Shown here piece after piece: positions 45,601 through 57,600 of a stretch of DNA of 64,000 bases. The notes under the pieces were generated by a model. That model did no database searches. It was not told where the DNA came from and was given only the letters and a program-made list of their open reading frames with translations. Source of the stretch: Amorphophallus konjac (lineage: Eukaryota > Streptophyta > Magnoliopsida > Alismatales > Araceae); the NCBI GenBank assembly GCA_022559845.1, contig CM040127.1, positions 31,210,708 to 31,274,707 on the forward strand, read 5' to 3'. The translations under genes were made by a program, and so were the position numbers. Positions within the stretch are counted from its first letter, which is position 1, and each line of letters begins with the position of its first letter.

Positions 45601-48600
45601 ATAAAATTTAATTTAGATGTATTAAATAATGTATTCATTTTTACATGTAGAATTAAAGTTATTGTTTTAATTAAAATTTAGTTATAACAAAATTTGTAGA
45701 TGTAAATTGTAATTACTATGTATTAAATAATACTTTTAGTTTAACATGTTGTAGAAAAAAATTTAGATTTTTTAACCTATAGTTTGACATGTTGTAGAAA
45801 TAATGATATTATTTTCAGTAATTACTATTTGTAAAAAAAATTGTACATTGAATTTACATTTATTACTTAAATTTGTTAGTTGTAGAAGTAGATTAATAAA
45901 ATTTCCTATTTTTGAAAAAATTAATGCATGATTTGTTTGTAAATTATATTCGATAGCTCTGCGTAAAAATTAATTTACTATAAAATTAAGATATCTTTAT
46001 TTTATATTAGTTCATTAACAAATTTAGTGATATTTAAAATTTGTATTTCTTAACTTTAGGAGTACAGTTAAGCACTTTATGGCTCCTAAGGAACGACCAA
46101 ATGACATTGGATGGTCACACGAAGTTATGTTGGATGGCAACCGTAGGTGTTGGCGTTGCAACTACTGCAAAATAGAACACCGGGGAGGAGGTGTGTCTCG
46201 GTTGAAGAAGCACTTGGCAGGAGGAACCGGTGCAGGATACTCTGAGGTTGCTATGTGTACCAATGTGTCTAGAGATGTGAAATTTGCAATGGTCAGGCAC
46301 CTGCGGGAAAAGAGAGCTGAGATGCAAGAAAATGAAAAATTGAAAAAAAGAGATGAAGCGACAGTTAACGGAAGAGCAAGTGGCAGCGACGAGGATGAAT
46401 GGGCATGGACAGCTAGTGACGAAGACCAACAACCGCGTACTGACCAGCCTAATGTGTTTGTCACGGTGAATGATCCATACGAAGTGGAGTTTCGTGAAGC
46501 AGTACGTCAGAGTAGAGATGAGGCATGACATCCTGAAGAGACGAGAGTGCGAAGCAGCGAGGCGGCAAGGACCGAAGCATCAGGCAGTCGTGGTTCATCT
46601 ACGACTCGACAACCACGGGGCATGAGGAGTTATTTCACTGGTGACTCAAGTTCACAAAGAGAAATGACAATCGATCAACATTGAAGATGTGGAGCCCGAT
46701 GCACTATCCGAGAGCATGGCAAGCAAACGAGGGTGGATGATGCATATGGCCAGAAGGGGCCTAAATGGAAACTTGGTCAGGACGTTGCAAAATGATGGCA
46801 CCACGCGGGTCTGCCTTTCAATGCAGCCAACATCCCTTACTATAAGTCAATGTTTCAGGAAGCACAAGTTATTGGGTTACACGTGCAACCACCTACAGCG
46901 AGAGAGTTGGCCGACATATATCTTGATGAACAAGTTGCTAAGATCAAGAGTTATATTGACTCATTCAAACAGAAATGGACAAAATACGGAGTCACACTGA
47001 TGTGTGATGGATGGTCAGGTACCACAAAAAGTAGCCTGATCAACTTCCTTGTTTATTGTGACAGACAGGTTTTCACAAATCAGTAGATGCGTCAGGTCAA
47101 GTCCACAATTACCAATATATTTTGTCATTGATGGAACAAGTGGTGACCGAGATCATGGAGGAGTACATTGTATAAGTGATGACAGACAATGGCTTGAACT
47201 ATAAGAAGGCTGGGGATGTAATGCCCCGGACCTTTCGGATGTTTTTCGAGTATTTATCGGGCCTGGATCCGTGGGTTTCGGATCGCTTTTGTGAGTCCCG
47301 GATCGCGTTTTTGCGGTTTCTGCGTGTTTTGCCGATCGAACCTTCGGAACCCCGTGTAGGGTGAACCGTCGCGTTCTCCGACTCTGGGACGTTACAACTG
47401 CGATGTACTCTTCGCGAGGATTGACGAGGTAATTTTTTCGTATTTTTCTGAATTTATGAATTTTTCATATATAAACCCCCCAACCCTTTTTCTCTCTCCC
47501 CATCTCTCATTTCTCACCCTCTCTCTTCTCTCACGCTCTCTTTCTCCCCTCTCTTCTCCGGCGGCCGACGGAGCGAGGCGGGGGCGAGGTGGAGGCGGCG
47601 CGGGCGAGGATGGGTGAGGATCGAGGCGGTGGAGGCGCGGTGAAGCTCGGCGGCGCGTCCGTGAGCCGGCGAGGGTTTCGCGGCAATTTCTTCATGGATC
47701 GACGTCCACGGCGCGTCGTTTCTTCGGTGGAGGTAGGGAGATGGACCCTAGCTCGTGAGCTTCTTTTCCCGCAAGTTTTGTAGGCCGCGGTGAGCAGAGC
47801 GGACGTATTTGGGGATTTTTGGAAAAAAATCCATGTTTTAGGACTCGTGAGCCGATCTACCGTTTCACCGCGTTTTTGGCTGATCCGAGGCTGTAGACGC
47901 ATGCTAGGGGTCATTTGGGGGCTTCCCCCTTGTTTTCCCCCTCTCCCGTGGAGGTATGGGGGCGTGGGACGATTTTTGGGTCGTTTCCCGCTGTCCCGCT
48001 CTCGGGACGGTGTGGCGGTCGTTCCAGAGACCGTCACAGTCTGTGATGCCCCAAGAGGGGTGCGTCGCAGGGGTTTATAGTGTCGGCAGGGCGTCGGTCG
48101 CTCTGGCGGTCTTACAATAAACCGCCAGAGGGTGTGACGCGCCTGGGTTCGACCGTTACATCCGTTATCGTGATTTTTGACCGATCAGGGTCTCGAGACT
48201 CTGACGCACCAAGGGTGGACCGTCAGAGCCTCGTGACGCCCTTGCTTGGGTGCGTCAGAGTTGACGTATTCCTCCTTCTAACGCACCTGGATAGGTCCGT
48301 TAGGGGTTGTGACGCCCCGAGGGGTGTGCGTCACAACCTGTTTCGCTCCGTTTTCTAACGCACTAGGCTTGGCCCGTTAGAGGCTGTGACGCCCCAGAGT
48401 GGGTGCGCCATAGCCAGCGTTGCTTTTTCGTCTAACGCTCCTGAGTTGGACCGTTAGGGTGCTGTGGCGGCCTAGCTTTAGACCGTTACAGCTGTGACGG
48501 CCCAAAAATAGACCGCCAGACAGTGTTATGCCGAAGTGGTTCTTCGTGTTTGCCGCGATCGTTTCGCGTTGTGTAGGTCCCTGGTCGACCCGGTTGAGAC

Positions 48601-51600
48601 CCAATGGTCGACCTGCGGTCTCGTGAATGTCCCAGACACCCCGAGGATTTCGTGTCCGTGTTTTGAGGGTGTCGGGAGAACCGTACTGCCTTGTTTAGCG
48701 TGCCCGTGGGTTTGAGAGTCCGGGTGACTCCTCGTGTTCCAGGCTTTTGTGTTACGCTTGACCGAGTCACCGTGCGTCGGTGTGAGTGCGGCGAGGGTCC
48801 CCCGCATGTCGTGAGTTTCTACGGAAGATGGTTCCCGAGTGGGCCAAGTGTATGGCCTGGGACTGCGAGTCCAGTTGCCCAACCTGGGACTGGAGGGTTT
48901 CCGCTTTTCCCTGAGAGTGGGATTCGATTTGGCGGCCTGTGAGCTACCTTGGGAACCGTGCTTATGCGTTTCTGCATGGCCGAGTGCGTGACCCGTGGAC
49001 TGTGAGTCACGTTTCTCTTCCGACCGTGGTCACCGTGCGACGGTGCTAGTACGTGGGACGGTCTCCGTGCTTCGTTGGGTTCGGACGTTATTTTCCGTTG
49101 ACTTAAGAGTCTACTCCTTCAGTGACCCTCCACTAGTCGTAGCATGCTTACGCGTTTAGCGGTCTCACCGGGGAGTGGTGGAGAGACTACCCTGAGGACG
49201 ATTTTTAGACTGATTTTCGTCGGGCCCCACGTCTTGCAGCAGAGTCCGACTGAAGGGAAAACCAGTTAGAGGCCAGACCAGAGACGCATGGTCTGTGTGT
49301 GCACACGTGGTTGGGGGCAGTTGGACACACGCTGACGAGTGTGACCCCAGCTAGTCACTTGCTTTGTGGTTACTTGTACGGTGTCCTTGCCTCCGCCGGG
49401 GGCTATCGTGTCAGGCGGACACCTGCGGTGCGGTGTAAGACGTCAGGGGACGCTACCGACTGTGCTTCTAGTGGGAGGTACTCCAGTCGAGTCGGGAGTG
49501 ACAGACTGTCAGTCTCTGTGACTTCGACCTTCGGTTTTTGGTCGTGTTGACCGTTGAGTCCACGTTGTTTCGCCGTGACGCGTGTCGATTTTCGTGCCGT
49601 GAGACTGGTGCTAGTAGCTTTACCGAGGTTGCGTCTTGTTGATGCGGTGTCCATGACCGGGTGGTCGGGGTTGCACCTTGGACAGCGTGTCCAGGTGAGC
49701 CGTGTCCTGGGAGACAGGCCTCTACGGCGGGGTTGCCGTGGGTTTTTACTTCGGTAAGTGGTACTAGTGTGGTTCGGTAGCCCCCGACCGTGAGATCGTA
49801 GTGTGTTTCCTGGTACAGTAGGAGTAGCTGTAGTGCCGAGTTTTGACCGGCCACCGGTTCGTTGTTCCTGCTGTCGTTGTAGCTTTCCTTTCCGCTACCG
49901 CCGTTGTTTCCGGTTGGGGTTCCGCGGGATCCCTGCTGAGTCTCTGTTTTGGAGACTCATCCCTGCTTTTCAGGTGTGGCGGTTCTTCCTCGAGGTTCGA
50001 GGGTGCTGTTCGGAGGTTCTCAGTTGCCAGCTCGCCGGGCCGAGTGTTCACTCGGCATGTGGTACGTTTTATTGTTTTATACTGTACTTTCTGTTGGACT
50101 GGACTCTGTTGTTGTAGTAGTTGTTTGTTTATTTCTGTTAATTGTTGAATTATCCTGCTTTACTTCCTATTTCTTTGTGCCTCCACACTCCTTTTAGCCC
50201 TTCCGAGTCCTCCGACTCGTGAGCGGCGGGCGGGCCAGGATTCGAATGGTATCGGGTCCTTCCCGGTATCCGGATCTTGGGTCGTTACAGGGGAGGAGCT
50301 GATGAGGAGCAGACGACACATTTTCTGAACCCCCTGTGCAACACACTGTATAGATCTGATGCTGAAGGAGATTGGCCAGCTTCGTGTAGTCAAATATGCG
50401 ATCGAGGTGGCACAAAAAATCACGAAATATATCTACAACCACACACTTGTATTGACATGGATGAGAGAGCATTGTGGCGGCGAACTGTTGAGAACTGACA
50501 TCACACGATTTGTCACCAACTACATCGCATTGCAGAGCCTACTGAAACACAAGGATGGGTTGAAGCAAATGTTTAGGGGTGAGACTTGGCTGAGTTCCTC
50601 TTTTGCTGCTTCACATGAAGGAGGGGAGGTCGAGGGGATTGTCAACACCAATAATTTTTGGGATAGAGTGAAGATATTAGTATCATTGATAGAGCCACTA
50701 TATGAGGTACTGCGATGTGTGGATGGAGATAGAGTATCAACCGTGGGGTTGGTGTACAGCAAAATTGAAGCTGCAAAGCAGAAGATTCTTACAACGTCCA
50801 AGAAATATGGGCCCACCATCTTAGAGATTGTGGAGGACAGATGGGACATACAAATGAGCCGCGATCTTCACATGGCAGGTAAACACTTACATTCTCTAGC
50901 AATAAATGAGCCGCGATCTTCAGCTGATACTAATATTTTGGACTGTCTTGTGATTGCAACGTACTACCTACATCCGGCCTTTCAATATGCTCGGGGCCTT
51001 GCTTATGACGATACATTGATAGAATCGATCAACATTGTGGTAGACCGATTGTCTAGCAGGCCAACAGATGCTGCTGATGCGTTGAATGAGATATACTTGC
51101 ATATTTTGCCAGTGAGAATATGAAATGAAATATGCACTTATTATTTATGATTGTGCAGATGAAAACATTTAGAGAGGCAATTGGTTCATTTGCGACACCT
51201 AATGCCGTGGCCAGCCGTGACAGACTCGATGCAGGTAATGTATCTTCACAATGCACATTGTATAGCTCGACAAGTAATTTTTGCATCTAATTATTATATT
51301 GTACGCCACCTGCCTTAATCACAGCTGAGTGGTGACTAAATTACGGCACAAGTGCACCGACATTAAGGAAGATCGCAATGAGAGTTCTATCACAAACATC
51401 CTCGTCGAGTGGGTGTGAGCGAAATTGGTCGACATTCTCCTTCTTACATACTAAGCTGAGGGATAGGCTAACACACCGCAGGCTGGACAAAATGGTGTAT
51501 GTTCATTACAACATGAAGCTAAAGGTTCGGCATGTGCAGATGGATACAAGGAGAGGAAAGGGAGATTACGACCCAACAGATGTTGTGTACTTACGAGACG

Positions 51601-54600
51601 ACGATGACCCTATGGTTTCATGGGTTGCAAGAGCCATAACCGAGCGTGGTGAGGCAGAACTTAACGAGGAGGGCGAAGAACCAGGCGAGACCACGACCTA
51701 ATACTTTTCTCGCAGCGGCTGTACAACAGGCAGTGGGGGAGGGAGATGACATCCATGTGCAGATGGGTGGTGACGAGTCAGCAACGGGACGTGATGAGGA
51801 AGTTAATTTGGATGAAGACCTCGTCATTGGGGGTGGAGACACATCGTATGCGTACGATGATACAGCATGGGAGCGATTGATGCAACCTCCAGCAATTCAG
51901 CGTCCACCGCCAACTCAGGTGAAATAATATATAAAAATCAAATCGCATATTTGATTAGAGAGCGTAGGCATATATCTAGGTATGATGACGTAAGAAATAT
52001 ATTGCAGGGCGAGCCGACAAATGAACAGTGGTCCCGAATTGATGCACCGCGGCATTCAATATCTACGGAACCCAGAAGGTTATCCACTTCTAGAGAGGCT
52101 AGAGGGAGTTCATCATTTAGAGAGGTGAAATTATATTGCCATTTTTACATTTATATGTTGTATTTCATTGGTAATTGAATATATTATCCTTTCAATTGTG
52201 TAGCCTTCGGTAGCATCGAAACAACCATCTCAGTCTGTTACGCCACGACGCTCAACATCTAATGGGACCTAGTCAGTCGTCTCAGGTATACGTATAGACT
52301 TATGTATTACAAAGTAACTTGAATGATTATCTAACAAAGCGTCCGCTTCTCAGACATCAAGAGGGACACAACATGCAGCAGATAAACCGCCGCCTGCTCC
52401 GCAGAAGAAAAAATCGGCATGGACCACATTATTCAAAAGCAAGAAGGACACGCAACCACCATTAAATCCGATAGATATTGTAGACTTGGAGACATTAGAT
52501 CCCAATGCAGATGACGACACTCCCGAGCCTTCTATTGAGCCCCGCATCAGTGGGAGTCGTGACTCCGATGATGATAGTACACCGACAGGGTCTTCATCCC
52601 GTGGAGGTGGCGGTTCTGAAGGTGGTCAACGGAGTCGTCGTGGGGATACTAGTGCTGGTGGCAGAGAGTATAGCAGTGGTCAAAGTAGAGGTCATGGGGG
52701 CCACGAACATGCCGCATGGACAAAGGAGCAGCACTTCACACATGCCACGCAAGATGAGGACCACGGTGCTCCACCGCCAGGGACGAGGCGGACAGCTGTT
52801 CATTGGGATCCCTACTATGAAAGTTCTGTTGCAGACAGTACCAGCTATCAAGACATGTTGTCTGATTTTGAGAGGATGAGCACACATGACTCTCAGAGAT
52901 CTGGAAGCGAGTATGGACGGTCATGGGCGCAGCAGCCGATGTATCATGGCGATTCAGATAGCAGTAGTTCATTCTTCCCATCGTATCCATATCCTCATGC
53001 CCATGCTTCAATGCCGCAATATACCGAAGGATACGATCAGCCCTCAGCTGCGCCACCGCCGGTCGTGTACGCACAAGGTTCGCAGCAGTATGAATACTAC
53101 GTACGCATGTACTGGGAGAACTATGCAGGTTCGATGTGTTATGAAGACTATCTGTCCTATCTGCGGACCACATGTGATGTCATATTGTTTGGAGATGGGC
53201 GCTGGCCCTGTTTGGGCCCATATGATTAGGAGTATGCATCATTTATTTATATTTATAAGTAACTAATAATTAATTATAAATTCCTTCATATCTTGAGTTT
53301 TGTACTTGTCATTGAAGTTACTAATGTAAAATTTTACAACATTTGCAGGTCATCATGGACAGACGACGTCACCATGCGTGGGAGCATGGTTACACTGTTG
53401 AGGGTGATCGACATGTGCACTGTAGATACTGCGGACATCGCGTCACTGGCATACACAGATTTGCAGAGCACCTTGCGGGAGTGGGACGCGATTGCCGTGC
53501 ATGCGACCGAGTTCCAGGGGATGTCCGACATTACTTTCTGACACAGTTACGGGAGGGATATGTTTCTCGTAGCAGAGCCGGGACATCCTCTTCTACGTCC
53601 AGGGTATCCCCACCACTAGCATCGGGAGCAGGATCTTCCTCCACGTCCAGAGTTCGAGTAGCACCAGTACCATCACCAGCACTAGTCGCACCAGTAGCAC
53701 ATGATAGAATTGAATGTATAGATGTAGTGAGGGCCTTTTTTAGAGATTTTCTTGTACCCTCCACCGCTGCACATGACCCATCATTTGTGCAGATGATTAC
53801 ATATTTTCAGTCTCACCCACATGTACCCCCACCCACTAGGATAGAGTTAGATTATACGGGTCATCAGTCTCATGTATCTGATTCTGATTGAGATTCGGGA
53901 TTCACAGATGACTCAAATGAGTGAGTTTTAGTATTTTATATATCATGACTGGAGTTGAATGATGTCATTATTATGTCTATGTCTACTTTAACATATTAAG
54001 TGAATTTTTTTATCTCTTAGAATAAGATGTTTAATTAAGAGGTGTAATATGTTATTTTTATATAATTAATTATATGTAATTTAGTATGGATCTATTATCA
54101 TAAAAAAATAACTCTACATTCTAATATTATTAAATGTACATAACATTTAATCTTTAAATATAATTTTATTAAAATTTTATTTTTAAAAACTAAATAAAAA
54201 ATTGAAAAATTAAAAAATCAAGTGACTTGCCCAGAGAGCGGACCGGGTCGCTGGGCGACCCGCCCGACCCGACCCGTCCCGCGTCGAGACCGAGTCGGCC
54301 GGGTCGGCAAACCCTGTCAAAAACTACAAAAATATCCAAAAAGTGACTAAAATTACAAAAATATCCCAGAAGGGTCAAAAATTGCCAAAAAAAATACTTT
54401 GAAATGGTTAAAAATTGTAGAAATACCTTGGAAAAAATGCAGAAATACACAGAAAAAAGTCAAAAACTTCAAAAATACCCAGGAAGAGTCCAAAACTGTA
54501 GAAATGCCCATCAAGGGTCCAAAACTACAAAAATACCCAAGAAGGGTCAGAAATGGTAGAAATATCTAGAAAGAGTCCAAAATTACAGAAATACCCATTA

Positions 54601-57600
54601 AGGGTCCAAAATTGTAAAAATACCCCAGAAGGCTCCAAAATTATAGGAATACCCCTAAAATGTCAAAAATTACAAATATACCCCAAAAGGGGTCTGATCT
54701 CTATAAAACTCAAATTCAACGGCTTGGTCTGGTGGTGGAATGAAGAACAAACGTAAATGAAATGACCCGACTATATAATCAGGGTTTAATGTATTTTGTA
54801 AAAATGAACTCAAAGAATTAAATGTTTAGTTTTCTCCTACAAATGTGTATCTCTAATGAGTGATCACTCTTTGATCAAATCTGTTAGATACAACTCCCAA
54901 TATCACAGCGGATATTGTAGAGGTCGAAAATGATATCTTTGACAATTAATCAAAAGTATTTGGACTTTACACCAATGTAAATAAACATCGACTACGGTCG
55001 ATGGGAAAATGTCTCGTACTCGAACTCAAATCGTTTGATAAACCTAAATTCGCGAAAATAATAATACGCACGGTACTTAAATAGCCACAAATGTGCATTT
55101 TGTCCAAAAATAAGATTTTTGTGTGTGTTAAACATAGGCTTAAAGAGTCCTTGTAACAAAAGAGCCTCCCACAGCATATGATGAATAAATGTAAGTTCCA
55201 AAAATGTCACCTAAAAGTTTGCAACATTGAAGAACTAACTGTAAAAACTACACCAATTAGAGACATCAGTCACTTTCACAAAGGAGACACCAGTCTGTTT
55301 TTCTAAAACAAAATGCAGGCCAATGTGCAAGGCATGAACAAATTTCTCTCAGCTTAAACTCTGACGTACTTTGCCAAGAAGGATGATTCCTTCTAGAAAA
55401 CAGAATGCACCAGATCTCTACTACCATCAATCAAATGTTAATTTTCTGTACATCTGCCTTAGTCACATCAAGCAACCGCTTCAACTTACACAACCAAAAC
55501 AGAGTTTATTTGTCTCCAGACTCTCTACCACAAAACCAAATAATTGATTGATGCAGCAAAAAATTGATTGATATTACAGGCAGATTAACGGCTCATTAGA
55601 AATGCCCTATACCGATTTAGAACATGAACTTGTATATCATTAATTTGTTTATTATAGGCTTTTACTATTTGTTAGTGAATCCTCCAACATTGAACATTGC
55701 ATAATATTTTATAAGTGGACCAACTTCTTTAATTCTATTGCTAAGTGAACATTATTCTAGAGCATGGTTACTCAATGCCACAATATCATTGTTTAGAAAG
55801 GGACGAATAACCCAAAACAATACCCATCTTATTCAAATAGGATCACATAAAGCAAGCATTTGAAAGGGGAACTAAGAATGAGAACCGTAAGGCAATACAA
55901 GGAAATGAACGACAATGACTACACACTAATTACGACATAATGCCAATAATTCTAGAGCCAACATCATAATATCATTACAGGTCCAACAGACAAAATGCTT
56001 GGTCCCGATTCCCAAGTAGTTAAATTCTATTCTTAGTAACGTAACTGAATCCACAATGACAGTATTCACGTCAAAGTGTAATCCCTGTATACAATACTGA
56101 AATGTCATAAACTTGACTGAACTCGGTGAACTTTACCAGCAACAGATACATCAAGCTGTATGACTACGCTAGAAGTTTTTTTTTTTTTTTTTTTGGGGGG
56201 GGGGGGGGAGGACCATATCCTGCAAACCTAGACATAGAACTGGATAACACTCCCCACAGGAGCTGAGCTACAACAGAACAGTAGAGCTCAGCAGAAAGCA
56301 TTGTTGTCAAGGCGACCAAGGCGATGGCCCACCGTCTTACTGCTTAGGCGACAAGGCGAGGTGCCTAGGCGAAGCTTAGTTTATATAAATAAGTAGATTG
56401 CAAGAGAACTACTACTATACATTTTCTACGTATAAGTTCCATCTTAGTTAATAGAAAAATTGATATTCACAAATCTTCAACATATACCTATCTTTTGAAA
56501 AGCAAAAATAGAATAAATGGCAAACGATAACAAATTAATAAGGAGAAAAATAATAAGAATTTGCAAATAACTGTTCAATGCATAAATTTTAATCTAAAAT
56601 TTGGTATTTAAATAATTATTCTCTATATTAAAAGGAAGCATAAATAAAACACATTTTTGTGTAAATTATAAGCACATCAACATAATAATTTCATAATTTT
56701 CTACTTGTGAATTATCAAAAAGAGACAAAAATGGTACTACTTTCAAAAAGTGCACCAAGCAAATATGAATCAATGTCCTTAAGAGGAGGGAAGAGAAACC
56801 GACAAGGAGAAGAATCAAAGAGAAAGGGGAAAGGGAAATGGAAGTCTTATCTTCTCTTTCCAATCTTGACATATCATTTGTCAATTTTTCAAAATTATCC
56901 CTGAAATTTTGCCCAAATACTAAAACATATCTCAAAACAAGGAGTGGATGTTCTGCCAAAGCAAGCTAGGCATGCCCAAGGTGGCCTATGTGCACCAAGG
57001 CATTTAGGTGAGTGCCTTAATGGGCTGCTCGCCTAGGCGCCTAGTCGCCTTGGAGTGCCTTGTTGCCTAGACATCGCCCCACTGGGTAGAGGTCAGCGGA
57101 GGGCACTGCGAGCCTCAAAGGGCGGCGCCGTCGCGGGAGGGGGCGGGCCAGGAGGAGCAGCAGCAGCCAGGGTCGGCAGGGGGAGGGCCGAGGGCATCGT
57201 CCGGCGGTTTGTTGGAGGGGGAGGGAAGAAGAAGAAAAAAGGGGGTGGGGGAGGGTGACGACTCGGAGTAGGGGGGGCTTGCAATTTAGGGTTTGTAAGG
57301 TGAAAAAATATACAAGGAACCCTATATATTACAGTTTTTGTTATTTAGAGCTTAATTTTTTATTAAAAATTTCTGTTTACAAAAAAATATTCTTGATCCA
57401 GTACGGTACCATACCATACAGGATCATACCTACAAAAGACCGACACAGCTGGTATCGATCTGACAAACCTTGTTTCAAACAAGAAAATTGGTTAATATAT
57501 TCCTATGGTCACATGTGAGTTTACAAACAAAACCCTCCAAAAAAACTAAATTTCAAGTTAGTAAACAGAATCATTTAATCATCTTAATAAAGAAACTACC

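Larger units (their letters stand above)
47217..50289 (+). mobile_element. 3-kb solo LTR (copy 2) inside the hAT transposase
   Basis: It starts TGTAATGCCCCGGACC, ends GGGTCGTTACA, and is flanked by the perfect 5-bp duplication GGGGA (47212-47216, 50290-50294). Removing it and one GGGGA restores a readable KKAGEELMR frame of the hAT DUF659, which independently proves the boundaries. Length is 3073 bp. There is no primer site or coding interior. It is the same family as 13859-17370. Confidence 0.92.
46079..53229 (+). pseudogene. hAT transposase (BED finger, DUF659, hATC, Ser/Gly-rich tail), disrupted
   Basis: 46079-46528 starts MAPKERPNDIGWSHEVMLDG and carries a BED finger (CNYC...RLKKHLAGG). 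A TGA follows RDEA, then further frames to 47211. The DUF659 core is readable: LHVQPPTARELADIYLDEQV and VTLMCDGWSGTTKSSLINFL (46880-47060), then MTDNGLNYKKAG, where the solo LTR inserted. The frame resumes at GEELM (50290) with VKYAIEVAQKITKYIYNHT, RFVTNYIALQSLLKHK and IVEDRW. The hAT dimerisation domain is at 51378-51560 (SSGCERNWSTFSFLHTKLRD). A hydrophilic tail (52486-53229) is rich in Ser, Gly and Tyr. Introns are likely (51702-52485). Frameshifts, a stop and the LTR make it non-functional. Confidence 0.88.
44672..54316 (+). mobile_element. hAT transposon (near-complete, interrupted)
   Basis: The terminal repeats are CAAGGTTTGCCGACCCG and (reverse-complemented) CAGGGTTTGCCGACCCGG. The 8-bp target duplication TCAAAAAC is perfect (44664-44671 and 54317-54324). 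The total length is 9645 bp, or about 6.57 kb without the solo LTR (47217-50289) and its 5-bp duplication. It encodes a BED/DUF659/hATC transposase, now broken, and a second BED-type ORF. It lies in Alba intron 1, antisense to Alba. Confidence 0.92.
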
